Of a stretch of DNA of 64,000 nucleotides, positions 12,141 to 21,445 are shown piece after piece (position 1 is the stretch's first letter; each line of letters begins with the position of its first letter). The stretch is taken from the NCBI RefSeq assembly GCF_012241385.1, contig NZ_JAAVXB010000004.1:366015-430014 (forward strand). Reading direction: 5' to 3'. The translations under genes were made by a program, and so were the position numbers. The DNA comes from Solimonas marina (GTDB lineage Bacteria > Pseudomonadota > Gammaproteobacteria > Nevskiales > Nevskiaceae). Below the pieces are notes generated by a model that ran no database searches, had not been told where the DNA came from, and saw only the letters and a list, made by a program, of their open reading frames with translations.

Positions 12141-12198
12141 GACGCGATTAATGCGCGCTCGCTGATGCTGCGCGTATCCGTCTTGCGTGGAAAATCAC

Positions 12199-12786
12199 AT
12201 GATCAAACCACTCGTCGCCGCAATTTGCCTGGGCGCCGCGGCGCTGCCGCTCGCCAGTCAGGCCGAGGGACCGTACTTCGGTGTGACCGGTCTGTATGCC
12301 GACCGTCCTGGATATGATGACGTCGACGGCTCCTGGGGCGGTACAGTCTTCGCCGGCTATCGCTTCTCGCCGTTGCCGCTGTACATCGAGGCCAGTTACA
12401 TCAATACCGGCGACGCCGATGTCGATCCGGGCTATTACGACAACGAGCGCCTGAAGCTGAACTTCAGCGGCTACACCGTCGGCCTCGGGTACTTCCTGCC
12501 GCTGACGACCTACGGGTCCGGCATTTTTGCTCGCGCATCGTATTACGGCGGCGACACCAAACTGAAGACACCGGACGATCCGACGTCGCATAGCCAGAAG
12601 CAGTCAACCAGCGGTGCCAGCATCGCGGTCGGTGGCGATTGGAAGTGGACGCCGACGATGGGCCTGCGCTTCGAGTATGAAAACCTGATCGAACCGGATG
12701 ATTTCGCCAATGACGAGAATATCGGTTTGTGGAAGGTCGGTCTGATCTTCGATTTTCCGACAGTGCAGAGCAGCTCACGCTACTGA
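12199..12786 (+). CDS. Outer-membrane beta-barrel protein (YfaZ/OmpA-like small barrel)
   Basis: 195 residues. A signal peptide (MIKPLVAAICLGAAALPLASQA) precedes alternating amphipathic strands such as FAGYRFSPLPLYIEASYI and LRFEYENLIEP, compatible with a small eight-strand barrel. I chose ATG 12199 rather than GTG 12187 because it gives a clean signal peptide. It is a tandem paralogue of the next gene: GPYFGV...YADR, WGG, YRF.P.P and GLRFEYE are shared. Ligand or role unknown; both strands end in an ordinary barrel signature (VGLIFDFP) near the C terminus. Confidence 0.72.
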   Translation: MIKPLVAAICLGAAALPLASQAEGPYFGVTGLYADRPGYDDVDGSWGGTVFAGYRFSPLPLYIEASYINTGDADVDPGYYDNERLKLNFSGYTVGLGYFLPLTTYGSGIFARASYYGGDTKLKTPDDPTSHSQKQSTSGASIAVGGDWKWTPTMGLRFEYENLIEPDDFANDENIGLWKVGLIFDFPTVQSSSRY

Positions 12787-12893
12787 GGGCGCCCGTCGCG
12801 CTCTGCCGCAGGCTTCGGCTAAGATTGCGTACGTCGCGCTGGGGAGCGCGGCGCGCGATGCTTTGCATCGCGTGACTTCGATCAGGGGAAAAC

Positions 12894-13715
12894 ATGCTGA
12901 AGCCGTCGATCATGGCGCTCCTTGCGGGCGTCTCGCTGTTGCCGTGCGTGAGTCAGGCCGCCGGTCCTTATTTTGGAGTTTCGGGGACTTATGCCGACCG
13001 CTCCGCGTATAGCGATGTCGACTCGGCCTGGGGCGGCAAGGCCGTCGTCGGCTATCGCTTCGCCCCGATTCCGATCTTCCTCGAGGCCAGCTGGATCGAT
13101 ACCGGCAAAGCCGACATCGACGACACCGGCATTGGCGCTACGTTGCGCTTCACCGGCTATACCTTGGGTGCTGGCTATTTCTGGCAAGTGACGCCGACCG
13201 GTTCCGGTTTCTGGTTGCGTGGCGCTTACTACGACGGTGACAGCAAGGTTGCCGCGCCCGGCTACGGCTCGATCAAGACCTCAGCCAACGGCGGTAGCGT
13301 CGGCCTGGGCGTGCAGTTGAAGTTCAACGACTACGTTGGCCTGCGTTTCGAATACGAGACGCTGTTCGAGACCAAGGACTTTGCCAGCGACGAGGATGTC
13401 GACATCGCCAGCATCGGCCTGGTGTTTGAATTCCCCACCAAGCGGTCCGCCGCACCGGCCCGTGCCGCGGCGCCGACATCGTGGCAGACCACGCCGATGG
13501 CGGCCCCGGCCACGGCCGCGATGCCGCCGCCTTCACCGCCGCCGCCAGCGGCACCGCTCAAGACGCAGCCGCGCGTGGCCAGTCAGACCGAGCTGGTGAT
13601 TCCAGCCGGTGAAGTGCCGAGCCAGGGCACGGCGTTCAGCAATCGCGAGGGTGACTGGCGCTTTGTCGAGTACCAAGGCCAGACCGGGTGGGTGTTGATC
13701 CGGCCTGCGCGCTGA
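12894..13715 (+). CDS. Outer-membrane barrel with Pro/Ala linker and C-terminal SH3-like domain
   Basis: 273 residues. Signal peptide (about 1-23), then a barrel region to about residue 182 paralogous to the preceding gene, a Pro/Ala-rich linker (about 183-225) and a C-terminal segment with VPSQGTAFSNREGDWRFVEY followed by GQTGWVLI, which resembles a bacterial SH3 fold. Ribosome site AGGGG lies 5 nt before ATG. A soluble domain after an outer-membrane barrel is unusual because the barrel-assembly signal is normally at the C terminus. SH3b domains often touch peptidoglycan, so tethering the barrel to the wall is a possibility; this is inference. Confidence 0.7.
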   Translation: MLKPSIMALLAGVSLLPCVSQAAGPYFGVSGTYADRSAYSDVDSAWGGKAVVGYRFAPIPIFLEASWIDTGKADIDDTGIGATLRFTGYTLGAGYFWQVTPTGSGFWLRGAYYDGDSKVAAPGYGSIKTSANGGSVGLGVQLKFNDYVGLRFEYETLFETKDFASDEDVDIASIGLVFEFPTKRSAAPARAAAPTSWQTTPMAAPATAAMPPPSPPPPAAPLKTQPRVASQTELVIPAGEVPSQGTAFSNREGDWRFVEYQGQTGWVLIRPAR

Positions 13716-13722
13716 TGGTGGA

Positions 13723-13750
13723 GGCCCGGCCGTCGCGCGCCGGTCGGGCC
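13723..13750. terminator. GC-rich hairpin between convergent genes
   Basis: GGCCCGGCCG (13723-13732) can pair with CGGTCGGGCC (13741-13750) around an 8-nt loop. It lies between the ends of the barrel gene (+) and the surface antigen gene (-). There is no T run, so termination is only suggested. Confidence 0.35.
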
Positions 13751-13772
13751 CGAGCACATGATCGGCGTGTGC

Positions 13773-14912
13773 TCAGTACGCTTCGCCGACCTGAAAGTAG
13801 AAGCCGACGCTGTCGCGACCGACGCCGAGGTCGAGGCGTACGTTGACGCGTGGCTTGAACATGAAGCGGTAACCGGCGCCGAAGGTCGGCAGGATGTGCG
13901 TGCCGAGGTCGGATGGTCGCGACGCCAGCGTGCCGGCACCGGCCCACAGCACCATGCCGTGTCGCCACGCGAGTTGCTGCCGCCATTCGATCTGCGTGCT
14001 GAGCGTGTCGCGGTCGCGATAGCGGCCTTCGTAATAGCCGCGCATGCGCTCGTCGCTGCCGAGTGACGACAGTTCGTTCCACGGCACGTCGCCGCTGCGA
14101 AAGTCGCCGTACAGCTCGTAGGCGATGATGGTCTTGTCGCTGATCGATACGTACTGCCCGTAGCGCGCGGTCAGCGTGTCGAAATGATCGTCGCTGCCGA
14201 GTCCGGGGCGGTAAGCGGCGGCGTCGACGCTGAGCACATGACCGCGCGCCGGGTTCTGCACGAAGTCGCGCGTATCATGGAGCAGGTGCAGGCTGGCGCC
14301 GGAGCTGAACACCGATGGGCCGTCGGCCGTGTCATGAATCCGGTTGTTGCTGTCGTCGTGCAGGGCCGTCGCCTGCATTTGCGAGACGCGCCAGCCAACG
14401 CCAGCCCACAGCGATGGGGCGATGCGCTGATAGAGCTGCGGCCATAGATCGGCGGACTTCGAGGTGTAGTCCTGATCGTCGTCGTCGCGCCCGGCGGCGT
14501 AGCCGATGCCCCAATACTTCGTAGGCTGATTGACGACGCTGCCGTGCACGAACAGGCGCTGCGTGTCGCCGTTGAAGTAGGCGTAGTTGTCGATCTTGGC
14601 GCCGAAGGTGCCGGTCACGCTGGCAAAGCCCATCAGCGTCAGCGATGACAGCGGCGTGGCGTCGTCGCCATCGGTGCGGTACAGACCAACCAATGCGACG
14701 CCGAGCCCCAAGCTCGTTTCCGGCGTATAGAACGGGCCGGGCAACAGGCCCCAGTCAATGCCGTTGGATGTATCGACCGCCTGATCGTCACCGCCGAGCT
14801 TGGCCAGCCAGCCGTCGACGGTGTCGCGGCTCGGTAGCCAGTCGGCATGCGCCGCGGGGGCTGCGAGCGCTGCGCTCAGCGTCAGCGCATGGGCCAACGC
14901 ACGGCGCGTCAT
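13773..14912 (-). CDS. Outer-membrane surface antigen (BamA/Omp85 C-terminal barrel family)
   Basis: 379 residues with a signal peptide (about 1-23) and no POTRA domains. The C-terminal two thirds are a 16-strand-like barrel with segments typical of the bacterial surface antigen family: LLHDTRDFVQNPARGHVLS, DERMRGYYEGRYRD and the terminal FGAGYRFMFKPRVNVRLDLGVG. Such POTRA-less Omp85 proteins are known but poorly characterised; they may insert or export lipids or proteins. Its start overlaps the bolA stop (ATGA), making it the last gene of the yciB-yciI-bolA operon. Confidence 0.78.
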   Translation of the reverse strand: MTRRALAHALTLSAALAAPAAHADWLPSRDTVDGWLAKLGGDDQAVDTSNGIDWGLLPGPFYTPETSLGLGVALVGLYRTDGDDATPLSSLTLMGFASVTGTFGAKIDNYAYFNGDTQRLFVHGSVVNQPTKYWGIGYAAGRDDDDQDYTSKSADLWPQLYQRIAPSLWAGVGWRVSQMQATALHDDSNNRIHDTADGPSVFSSGASLHLLHDTRDFVQNPARGHVLSVDAAAYRPGLGSDDHFDTLTARYGQYVSISDKTIIAYELYGDFRSGDVPWNELSSLGSDERMRGYYEGRYRDRDTLSTQIEWRQQLAWRHGMVLWAGAGTLASRPSDLGTHILPTFGAGYRFMFKPRVNVRLDLGVGRDSVGFYFQVGEAY

Positions 14913-15187
14913 GCGCGCGACTCTGACGGTGTGCGCGCCTGGATCGACAGGGCGTGGATGTCGGTGGTCATCAGCTCGCCGAGCGCCGCGTAGACGGCGC
15001 GATGCCGCGCCAGCGGCGCCTGGCCGGCGAAGGCGTCGGTGACAATCTCGACGCGATAATGTCCGCGTCCGCTGCGCGCGCCGGCGTGGCCGGCGTGCAG
15101 GTGGCTCTCGTCATCGATCTTGAGCACGTCCGGCGCGAATGCGGCGACCAGCGCGGCCTCGATCCGGGCGATGCGCGCATCGCTCAT
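14909..15187 (-). CDS. bolA: BolA family protein
   Basis: 92-residue BolA-fold protein with the family segments [11 protein letters not shown] (about residues 25-36) and [17 protein letters not shown] (about 53-69). BolA proteins pair with monothiol glutaredoxins through a [2Fe-2S] cluster and affect iron-sulfur homeostasis, cell shape and stress responses. The conserved C-terminal His in HALSIQA is present. The start overlaps the yciI stop (ATGA). No glutaredoxin gene is adjacent. Confidence 0.88.
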   Translation of the reverse strand: MSDARIARIEAALVAAFAPDVLKIDDESHLHAGHAGARSGRGHYRVEIVTDAFAGQAPLARHRAVYAALGELMTTDIHALSIQARTPSESRA

Positions 15188-15486
15188 TTCGGCAGTGTCT
15201 TGACGAAGGGATAGACGTCGACGCTCGCGTAGACGCCGGCATGGACATACGGATCGTCCTTGGCCCAGGCGGTGGCCGCTTCCAGCGACTCGAATTCGGC
15301 GACGACCAGGCTCCCGGAGAAACCGGCATCGCCCGGGTCGGCGGCGTCGATGCGTGGCCGCGGGCCGGCCAGCACTAGGCGGCCTTCGTCCTGCAGCGCC
15401 GTCAGGCGCGCGAGATGTGCCGGCCGCGTCGCGCGACGCTGGGCGAGGCTGTCGAGGGTGTCATGAGCGACGATGGCGTACAGCAT
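15184..15486 (-). CDS. yciI: YciI-family protein
   Basis: 100-residue ferredoxin-like alpha/beta protein of the YciI family: [10 protein letters not shown] start, a His near residue 23 (RPAHLARL), [22 protein letters not shown] and [13 protein letters not shown]. The His-Asp pair (the H in PAHLARL and the DDPY aspartates) is the presumed active site; members are proposed hydrolases or dehydrochlorinase-like enzymes but most have no known substrate. It lies 2 bp after yciB, as in many gammaproteobacteria. Confidence 0.87.
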   Translation of the reverse strand: MLYAIVAHDTLDSLAQRRATRPAHLARLTALQDEGRLVLAGPRPRIDAADPGDAGFSGSLVVAEFESLEAATAWAKDDPYVHAGVYASVDVYPFVKTLPK

Positions 15487-15488
15487 GC

Positions 15489-16016
15489 TTACTCCGGCAG
15501 GTAGCGTTTGATGAACGGCAGGTGCCCGAGCATGAAGATCAGCATCAGCACGGTGAAGCCGTACACCTTGAAATTGACCCAGACCGCCTCCGAGAAGTGG
15601 AAGGCGATGACGTAATTGAGCACCGCGGAAAAGGCGAAGAACAGCGCCCAGGCGATGTTGATGCGGCGCCAGATCGGGTCCGGCAGTTCGATGGTCTTGT
15701 GCCCGAGCCGTTTCATCAGCACGGTGTCGCCGATGAACTGGCTGCCGGCCAGTACCAGCGCGAACACAGCGTAGATCACGGTCGGCTTGAACTTGATGAA
15801 GCGTGCGTCATGCACGTAGAGCGTGATACCGCCGAGCACCGCCGCGACCAGTGCCGTGAACAAATGCATCTTGTGGATGCGGTGTTCGCGGAACCAGTAC
15901 CAGGCGACCAGCGCGAACATCGTGACGATCAGCACTGCGGTCGCAACATAGACGCCGTAGAACTTCCAGGCGACGAAGAAGGCGATGGCGGGGAACAGGT
16001 CAATCAGGGTATTCAT
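15489..16016 (-). CDS. yciB: Intracellular septation protein A (YciB)
   Basis: 175-residue inner-membrane protein with about five hydrophobic helices and the family landmarks [21 protein letters not shown] at the N terminus, [13 protein letters not shown] in the middle and [13 protein letters not shown] at the end. YciB interacts with division and envelope-synthesis machinery. The ATG at 16016 matches the family start exactly; the frame runs on upstream but into the divergent yciO gene. A minus-10-like TACAAT ends only 6 nt before this ATG, so the mRNA may be leaderless. Confidence 0.93.
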   Translation of the reverse strand: MNTLIDLFPAIAFFVAWKFYGVYVATAVLIVTMFALVAWYWFREHRIHKMHLFTALVAAVLGGITLYVHDARFIKFKPTVIYAVFALVLAGSQFIGDTVLMKRLGHKTIELPDPIWRRINIAWALFFAFSAVLNYVIAFHFSEAVWVNFKVYGFTVLMLIFMLGHLPFIKRYLPE

Positions 16017-16022
16017 GCCGAT

Positions 16023-16028
16023 ATTGTA
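16023..16028 (-). promoter_or_regulatory. Putative minus-10 for yciB (leaderless spacing)
   Basis: TACAAT on the minus strand, 6 nt before the yciB ATG at 16016. A transcript starting the usual 6-7 nt downstream would begin at the start codon. No good minus-35 seen. Confidence 0.4.
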
Positions 16029-16068
16029 GCGTCGCGTGCGGCGCGGACTGCTCGGCATCGGACGCCGA

Positions 16069-16084
16069 GGCGTACAATATCGCC
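16069..16084 (+). promoter_or_regulatory. Putative minus-10 for the yciO-like gene, framed by inverted repeat
   Basis: GGCG-TACAATAT-CGCC; the TACAAT hexamer at 16073-16078 lies about 31 nt before the GTG start. It pairs with the divergent yciB minus-10 in the same 93-bp gap. Confidence 0.4.
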
Positions 16085-16109
16085 AACCCCATTCTTGCCG
16101 AGACCTGTC

Positions 16110-16733
16110 GTGGCCGACTGGATCGAGCTGCATCCCGTCAATCCGCAAAAGCGCCTGCTCGCGCAGGTCGTCGAGCGCATCCGCAGCGGCGCGGTCGTCG
16201 CGTACCCGACGGACTCCTGCTACGCGCTGGGCTGCCATCTCGACGACAAGGCCGCCGCCGACCGTCTGCGCCGCATTCGCGACTTCGACCGACATCACCA
16301 GTTCACGCTGGTCTGCCGCGACCTGTCGGAGATCGCCACCTATGCGCGCGTCGACAACCAGCAGTTCCGCCTGCTCAAGCAGCTGACGCCGGGGCCGTAC
16401 ACCTTCATCCTCGAAGCGACCAAGACGCTGCCGAAGCGCATCGCCCACGAAAAGCGCAAGACCATCGGCATTCGCGTGCCCGAACACGTCGTCGCCCAGG
16501 CGCTGCTGGAAACCATCGACGAACCGCTGATCTCGTGCACGCTGCAGTTTCCGGGTGAGGACGAGCCGGTCAACGATCCGGGCGACTGGCGCGAACAACT
16601 CGACCGCAGCGTCGACATCGTCATCGACGGCGGTCCCTGCGGCACGGTGCCGACCACCGTGCTCGACCTCAGCGGCGGCAGCATCGAAGTGGTGCGTGAA
16701 GGCAAGGGCGACATCGCCGCGCTCGGCCTCTGA
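16110..16733 (+). CDS. Sua5/YciO/YrdC/YwlC family protein (YciO-like)
   Basis: 207 residues with the YrdC fold: KRLLAQVVERIRSGAVVAYPTDSCYALG, TLVCRDLSEIATYA, LTPGPYTFILEATKTLPKR and IGIRVPEHVVAQALL. YrdC/Sua5 make threonylcarbamoyl-AMP for tRNA t6A; the YciO branch, which this most resembles in length and in its DSCYALG motif, has weaker and less certain activity. Start GTG 16110 gives the family N terminus; a TTG five codons upstream is possible. It precedes a TonB receptor here, and the trpS-scpA-scpB-rluB series further on is its usual neighbourhood. Confidence 0.87.
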   Translation: MADWIELHPVNPQKRLLAQVVERIRSGAVVAYPTDSCYALGCHLDDKAAADRLRRIRDFDRHHQFTLVCRDLSEIATYARVDNQQFRLLKQLTPGPYTFILEATKTLPKRIAHEKRKTIGIRVPEHVVAQALLETIDEPLISCTLQFPGEDEPVNDPGDWREQLDRSVDIVIDGGPCGTVPTTVLDLSGGSIEVVREGKGDIAALGL

Positions 16734-16904
16734 CGGTTCGCAAACTTGACCGTCGTCATTCGCGGCATCGCGGATGGCATTCAGACTCCCCGCCTCTACA
16801 GAACGCTTGGCGTCGCGATGATGTTGCGCTGACAGGCGTCCACGCTAATTCGCTTCGCGTGCCAGGCCCGTCGTGCCGGACATGCGGAGCACTGGGAGTC
16901 TGTC

Positions 16905-19178
16905 ATGCTGATCGACAAGCGGGCCTCGCTGTGGCCCGCCATCGCCGTTGCCACGTTCGGCGTCGCGCCGCCAGTGCACGCCGCCACTCCGTCTGCTGCG
17001 GCAGCCGAGCTGCCCGAGGTGGTCGTGACGGCAGAAAAGCGGCAGTCGACTGTGCAGCAAACGCCGATTGCCGTTACCGCGTTCGACCAGGACGATCTGC
17101 TCAGCCGCGAAATCGGCAGCGCCGCCGATCTCGCGTCCTATGTTCCGGACGTCCATTTCGGCGAAACCTTCGGTCAGCCGAAGATTTCGATACGCGGCAT
17201 CAGCTACAGCAACCTGTCGACCGGCGGCGAGGCCAGCGTGGCGATGAACGTCGACGGCATCTATGTCTCGCGCCCGGCCGGCCAGCTCGGCAGTTTGTTC
17301 GACGTTTCGCGCGTCGAAGTCCTGCGCGGGCCGCAGGGCACGCTGTACGGCCGCAATGCCACCGGCGGCGCGGTCAACGTCGAGACCGGCCGGCCCGGCG
17401 ATACGCTCGATGGCTATGCGCGCGTCAATTACGGCGCGTACAACGACGTGGCGTTGGAAGGTGCGGTTGGTGGCCCGATAGACGCCGGCAAGACCGTGCT
17501 CGTGCGCTTGGCTGGCATGTCCGAGACGCGTGACGGCTATGGCAAGGACTACAGCACCGGCGAGGATGTCGACGACCTCGACACCAAGGGTGTGCGCGGC
17601 ACGGTGGTTCTGAAGCCGGCCGATGCGCTGACGGTGACGACCATCGCCGAATACAGCCGCGAGCGCGATCACAGCGGCGGGCCGCATTTTCTTGCCGAAG
17701 GCGGGCAGTTGTCCGATCCGGGGGCGCTCGGCGACACGCCCTACGGCATCGTCTACGGCGGTCAGGTGACCTACCGCAGCCGCAACACCTACGCCGACCA
17801 GCAGCCGTTCTATCACCGCGAGGGTTACGCCTATACCGCCGACGTGCAGTACGACGGACTGGCTGGCGTCAAGCTGCGCTCACTGACGGGCTATCGCAAG
17901 CTCGACTGGCAACTGACGGCCGATCTTGACAGCACCAGCTTCCCGTTCAGTTTCATCACTTACGACGAAGCGTCGAAGCAGGTCTCTCAGGAATTCAATG
18001 CGTCGGGCAGTTCGGGTGCGCTGGACTGGACGGCCGGCCTGTACTACTTCCACGAGAAGCTCGACGGCGACTATCGCATTCCGGTTTATCTGTCCGCCTA
18101 CGACGACGTTGGCGAATACTCGCAGGGCTACGCGGCGCGCGGCGGTGCACAGACCACGGCCGCCTACGCGGCATTCGGACAGCTCGACTGGCATCTGGCG
18201 ACGCGCTTCACGCTGACGCTTGGCCTGCGTTACAGCCACGAGAAGAAGGGCGAGGACGACTACTACGTCGACGCTGCCAATGAAACCCAGTACGCCGACC
18301 CCTACGATCCCGATCACCCGCCGTACGCTGCCGATGCGCCGTTCTACCAGTCCAAGCGCTGGGCGGCGCTGACGCCGAAGTTCGGCCTGCGCTATGACGT
18401 CGATCGCGACACCATGCTCTACGCATCGGCCTCGGAAGGCTTCAAGGCGGGTTTGTACAACCTCGGCGGCACGACGGTGGCGGCCGGCGCGCCGCTCGAT
18501 CGGTCGAATCCGGTGGTCAATCCGGAGAAGGTCTGGGCCTACGAGATCGGGCTCAAGGCGATGCCGCTGCATCGCCGGCTGCGGACCAACCTCTCGGCGT
18601 TCTACTACGACTACCGGGACTTGCAGGTCTCACAGGTCAGCAATAACACCACGCTGTTCACCAATGCCGCCAAAGCGAAGATCTACGGTCTGGAGTTTGA
18701 AGGCGACGTGTTGATCGCCGATCGGTGGTCGGCCTATGGCTCGGCGTCGTGGCTGCACGCGCGCTTCGCCTCGTTCGACAGCCAGGACACCTCGCACCCG
18801 TCGCTCGGTGTTCAGGATCTTTCCGGCAACAGCTTGTCGCAGGCGCCGAACGTTTCGGCCCGACTCGGGACGAAATACGCGATGCCGCTCGCGCACGGTA
18901 CGATCAGCGGCCGGGTGGAAGGGAACTACACCTCGCGCATCTATTTCAGCGAGTTCAATCTGAACTCCGTCAGCCAGTCGGCCTACGCCATGCTCGACAC
19001 CTATCTGAGCTATCGCGACGACAAGCGCTGGCAGCTCATGGCCTATGTCAAGAACCTCACCGACCGCAAGGCGCTGAATTTCTCGTACATGTCGTCGCCG
19101 GCGCAGGGCGATCCGCTGATGGGCTGGTATCTGCCGCCGCGGACCTACGGCTTGCAGTTGCGCTACGACCTGAGCTGA
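16905..19178 (+). CDS. TonB-dependent outer-membrane receptor
   Basis: 757 residues. Signal peptide (about 1-26), TonB-box region LPEVVVTAEKR (about 36-46), plug domain with ISIRGISYSN, VDGIYVSRPAG and VEVLRGPQGTLYGRNATGGAVN, then a 22-strand-type barrel ending YGLQLRYDLS. The plug style is that of the sphingomonad/Nevskiales receptors for large or hydrophobic organic substrates rather than classical siderophore receptors, but the ligand is unknown. The usual terminal aromatic residue is replaced by Ser (RYDLS). It has its own 171-bp upstream gap; no Fur box was recognised there. Confidence 0.9.
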   Translation: MLIDKRASLWPAIAVATFGVAPPVHAATPSAAAAELPEVVVTAEKRQSTVQQTPIAVTAFDQDDLLSREIGSAADLASYVPDVHFGETFGQPKISIRGISYSNLSTGGEASVAMNVDGIYVSRPAGQLGSLFDVSRVEVLRGPQGTLYGRNATGGAVNVETGRPGDTLDGYARVNYGAYNDVALEGAVGGPIDAGKTVLVRLAGMSETRDGYGKDYSTGEDVDDLDTKGVRGTVVLKPADALTVTTIAEYSRERDHSGGPHFLAEGGQLSDPGALGDTPYGIVYGGQVTYRSRNTYADQQPFYHREGYAYTADVQYDGLAGVKLRSLTGYRKLDWQLTADLDSTSFPFSFITYDEASKQVSQEFNASGSSGALDWTAGLYYFHEKLDGDYRIPVYLSAYDDVGEYSQGYAARGGAQTTAAYAAFGQLDWHLATRFTLTLGLRYSHEKKGEDDYYVDAANETQYADPYDPDHPPYAADAPFYQSKRWAALTPKFGLRYDVDRDTMLYASASEGFKAGLYNLGGTTVAAGAPLDRSNPVVNPEKVWAYEIGLKAMPLHRRLRTNLSAFYYDYRDLQVSQVSNNTTLFTNAAKAKIYGLEFEGDVLIADRWSAYGSASWLHARFASFDSQDTSHPSLGVQDLSGNSLSQAPNVSARLGTKYAMPLAHGTISGRVEGNYTSRIYFSEFNLNSVSQSAYAMLDTYLSYRDDKRWQLMAYVKNLTDRKALNFSYMSSPAQGDPLMGWYLPPRTYGLQLRYDLS

Positions 19179-19225
19179 TGTCCGCCGGCCGCGTTGCCGG
19201 CCAGCGAGCGGGCGGGGCACGCTCC

Positions 19226-19241
19226 CCGATATAATCGGCGG
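19226..19241 (+). promoter_or_regulatory. TATAAT promoter element immediately before the M50 protease
   Basis: CCGAT-ATA-ATCGG palindrome (19226-19238) containing a perfect TATAAT (19230-19235). Only 6 nt (CGGCGG) separate it from ATG 19242, the spacing expected of a leaderless transcript. No minus-35 consensus is visible 17 bp upstream. Confidence 0.5.
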
Positions 19242-19928
19242 ATGCCCATGGAATTCACTATCGTCCAGAAAATCGCGATCTGGGCTCTGCCGGTCATCTT
19301 CGCGATCACCGTGCACGAGGCCGCGCACGGCTATGCGGCGCGCGCGCTCGGCGACCGGACGGCGCAGATGCTCGGCCGCCTGAGCCTGAACCCGATCCGC
19401 CACATCGACCCGCTGGGCACGATCATCGTGCCCGGCATACTGCTGATGCTCGGCGGCTTTTTGTTCGGCTGGGCCAAGCCGGTACCGGTCGATTACCGCA
19501 ACCTCAAGAATCCGCGCCGCGACATGGCCATCGTCGCCGCCGCCGGGCCGCTGTCGAACGCGGCGATGGCGATCGGCTGGGGCCTGCTGCTCAAGGTCGC
19601 GCTGGCGATGAATGCCAGCGACGGCATCTGGCTGGGTCTGCGCTATATGTCGGTGGCCGGCATCATCATCAACCTGGTGCTGATGGTGTTGAACCTGATC
19701 CCGCTACCGCCGCTCGACGGCGGTCGTGTGCTGACCGGCCTGCTGCCGGCGCGTGCCGCCTTCCAGTTCGCCAAGCTCGAACGCTACGGCATGTTCATCC
19801 TGCTCGGCCTGGTGCTGATTCCCGGCCTGCTCAGCGCCATCATGTACTGGCCGCTGCTGATCGCCGAATCGTCCCTTTACTCGCTGCTCGGGTTGAACTC
19901 GGGCACCGCCCTGATGACGGGTTCCTAG
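19242..19928 (+). CDS. Site-2 protease family (M50) zinc metalloprotease
   Basis: 228-residue intramembrane protease. The zinc motif HEAAH is at residues 25-29 in the first helix (AITVHEAAHGYAARALGD), and the second metal-ligand motif LNLIPLPPLDGGRVL is near residues 147-161; about six hydrophobic segments. There is no PDZ domain, as in the short rhomboid-like S2P group. Substrate unknown. ATG 19242 or 19248 are both possible; the promoter geometry favours 19242. It is followed directly by trpS, an arrangement conserved in many gammaproteobacteria. Confidence 0.9.
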   Translation: MPMEFTIVQKIAIWALPVIFAITVHEAAHGYAARALGDRTAQMLGRLSLNPIRHIDPLGTIIVPGILLMLGGFLFGWAKPVPVDYRNLKNPRRDMAIVAAAGPLSNAAMAIGWGLLLKVALAMNASDGIWLGLRYMSVAGIIINLVLMVLNLIPLPPLDGGRVLTGLLPARAAFQFAKLERYGMFILLGLVLIPGLLSAIMYWPLLIAESSLYSLLGLNSGTALMTGS

Positions 19929-20959
<1,031 letters not shown>

Positions 20960-20963
<4 letters not shown>

Positions 20964-21445
20964 CGCCGGGCGGGGCCAAGGTTCGCGTCGACGACGTGCG
21001 CCTGATCGCGATCCTCGAAAACGGCGAGCCGGCGTTCTGCTCGGGCGAGATGCCGCCGGCGGCGCGTGACGCGCTCGAAGGGACGGCGGCGCTGTACGAG
21101 GCCGACGGTTTTTCGCCGCCGTGGATCGGCTATCTGGCCGAATGCGGCGGCGAGATCGTCGGCAGTTGCGCGTTCGTCGGGCCGCCGCAGGAGCATCGCG
21201 TCGAAATCGCGTTTCAGACCTTCGCCGAGCACCAGGGCTGCGGCGTCGCCACCGCCGTCGTGCAGCGCCTGATCGCGCTGGCCGCCGGCCACGACGAAGC
21301 ACCGGTGCTTTGCGCACAGACGCCGTCGGGCGAAAGCGCCGCGACGCAGGTGCTGCGCAAACAGGGCTTCCGCTTGCGGGACAGCCTGCATCACCCGCAG
21401 GATGGCATCGTCTGGTACTGGGAACGGGAAGCGCCGCTGGCATGA
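20960..21445 (+). CDS. GNAT-family N-acetyltransferase
   Basis: 161 residues with the acetyl-CoA-binding signature [18 protein letters not shown] (about residues 93-110, Q/RxxGxG/A type) preceded by [13 protein letters not shown]. Substrate unknown. It is sandwiched with 4-bp overlaps between trpS and scpA, so it is translated with them, but the family gives no functional link. Confidence 0.8.

Noticed and set aside
16017..16598. N-terminal extension of yciB through the yciO region
   Set aside because: The family start is at 16016 and the extension runs antisense to yciO.
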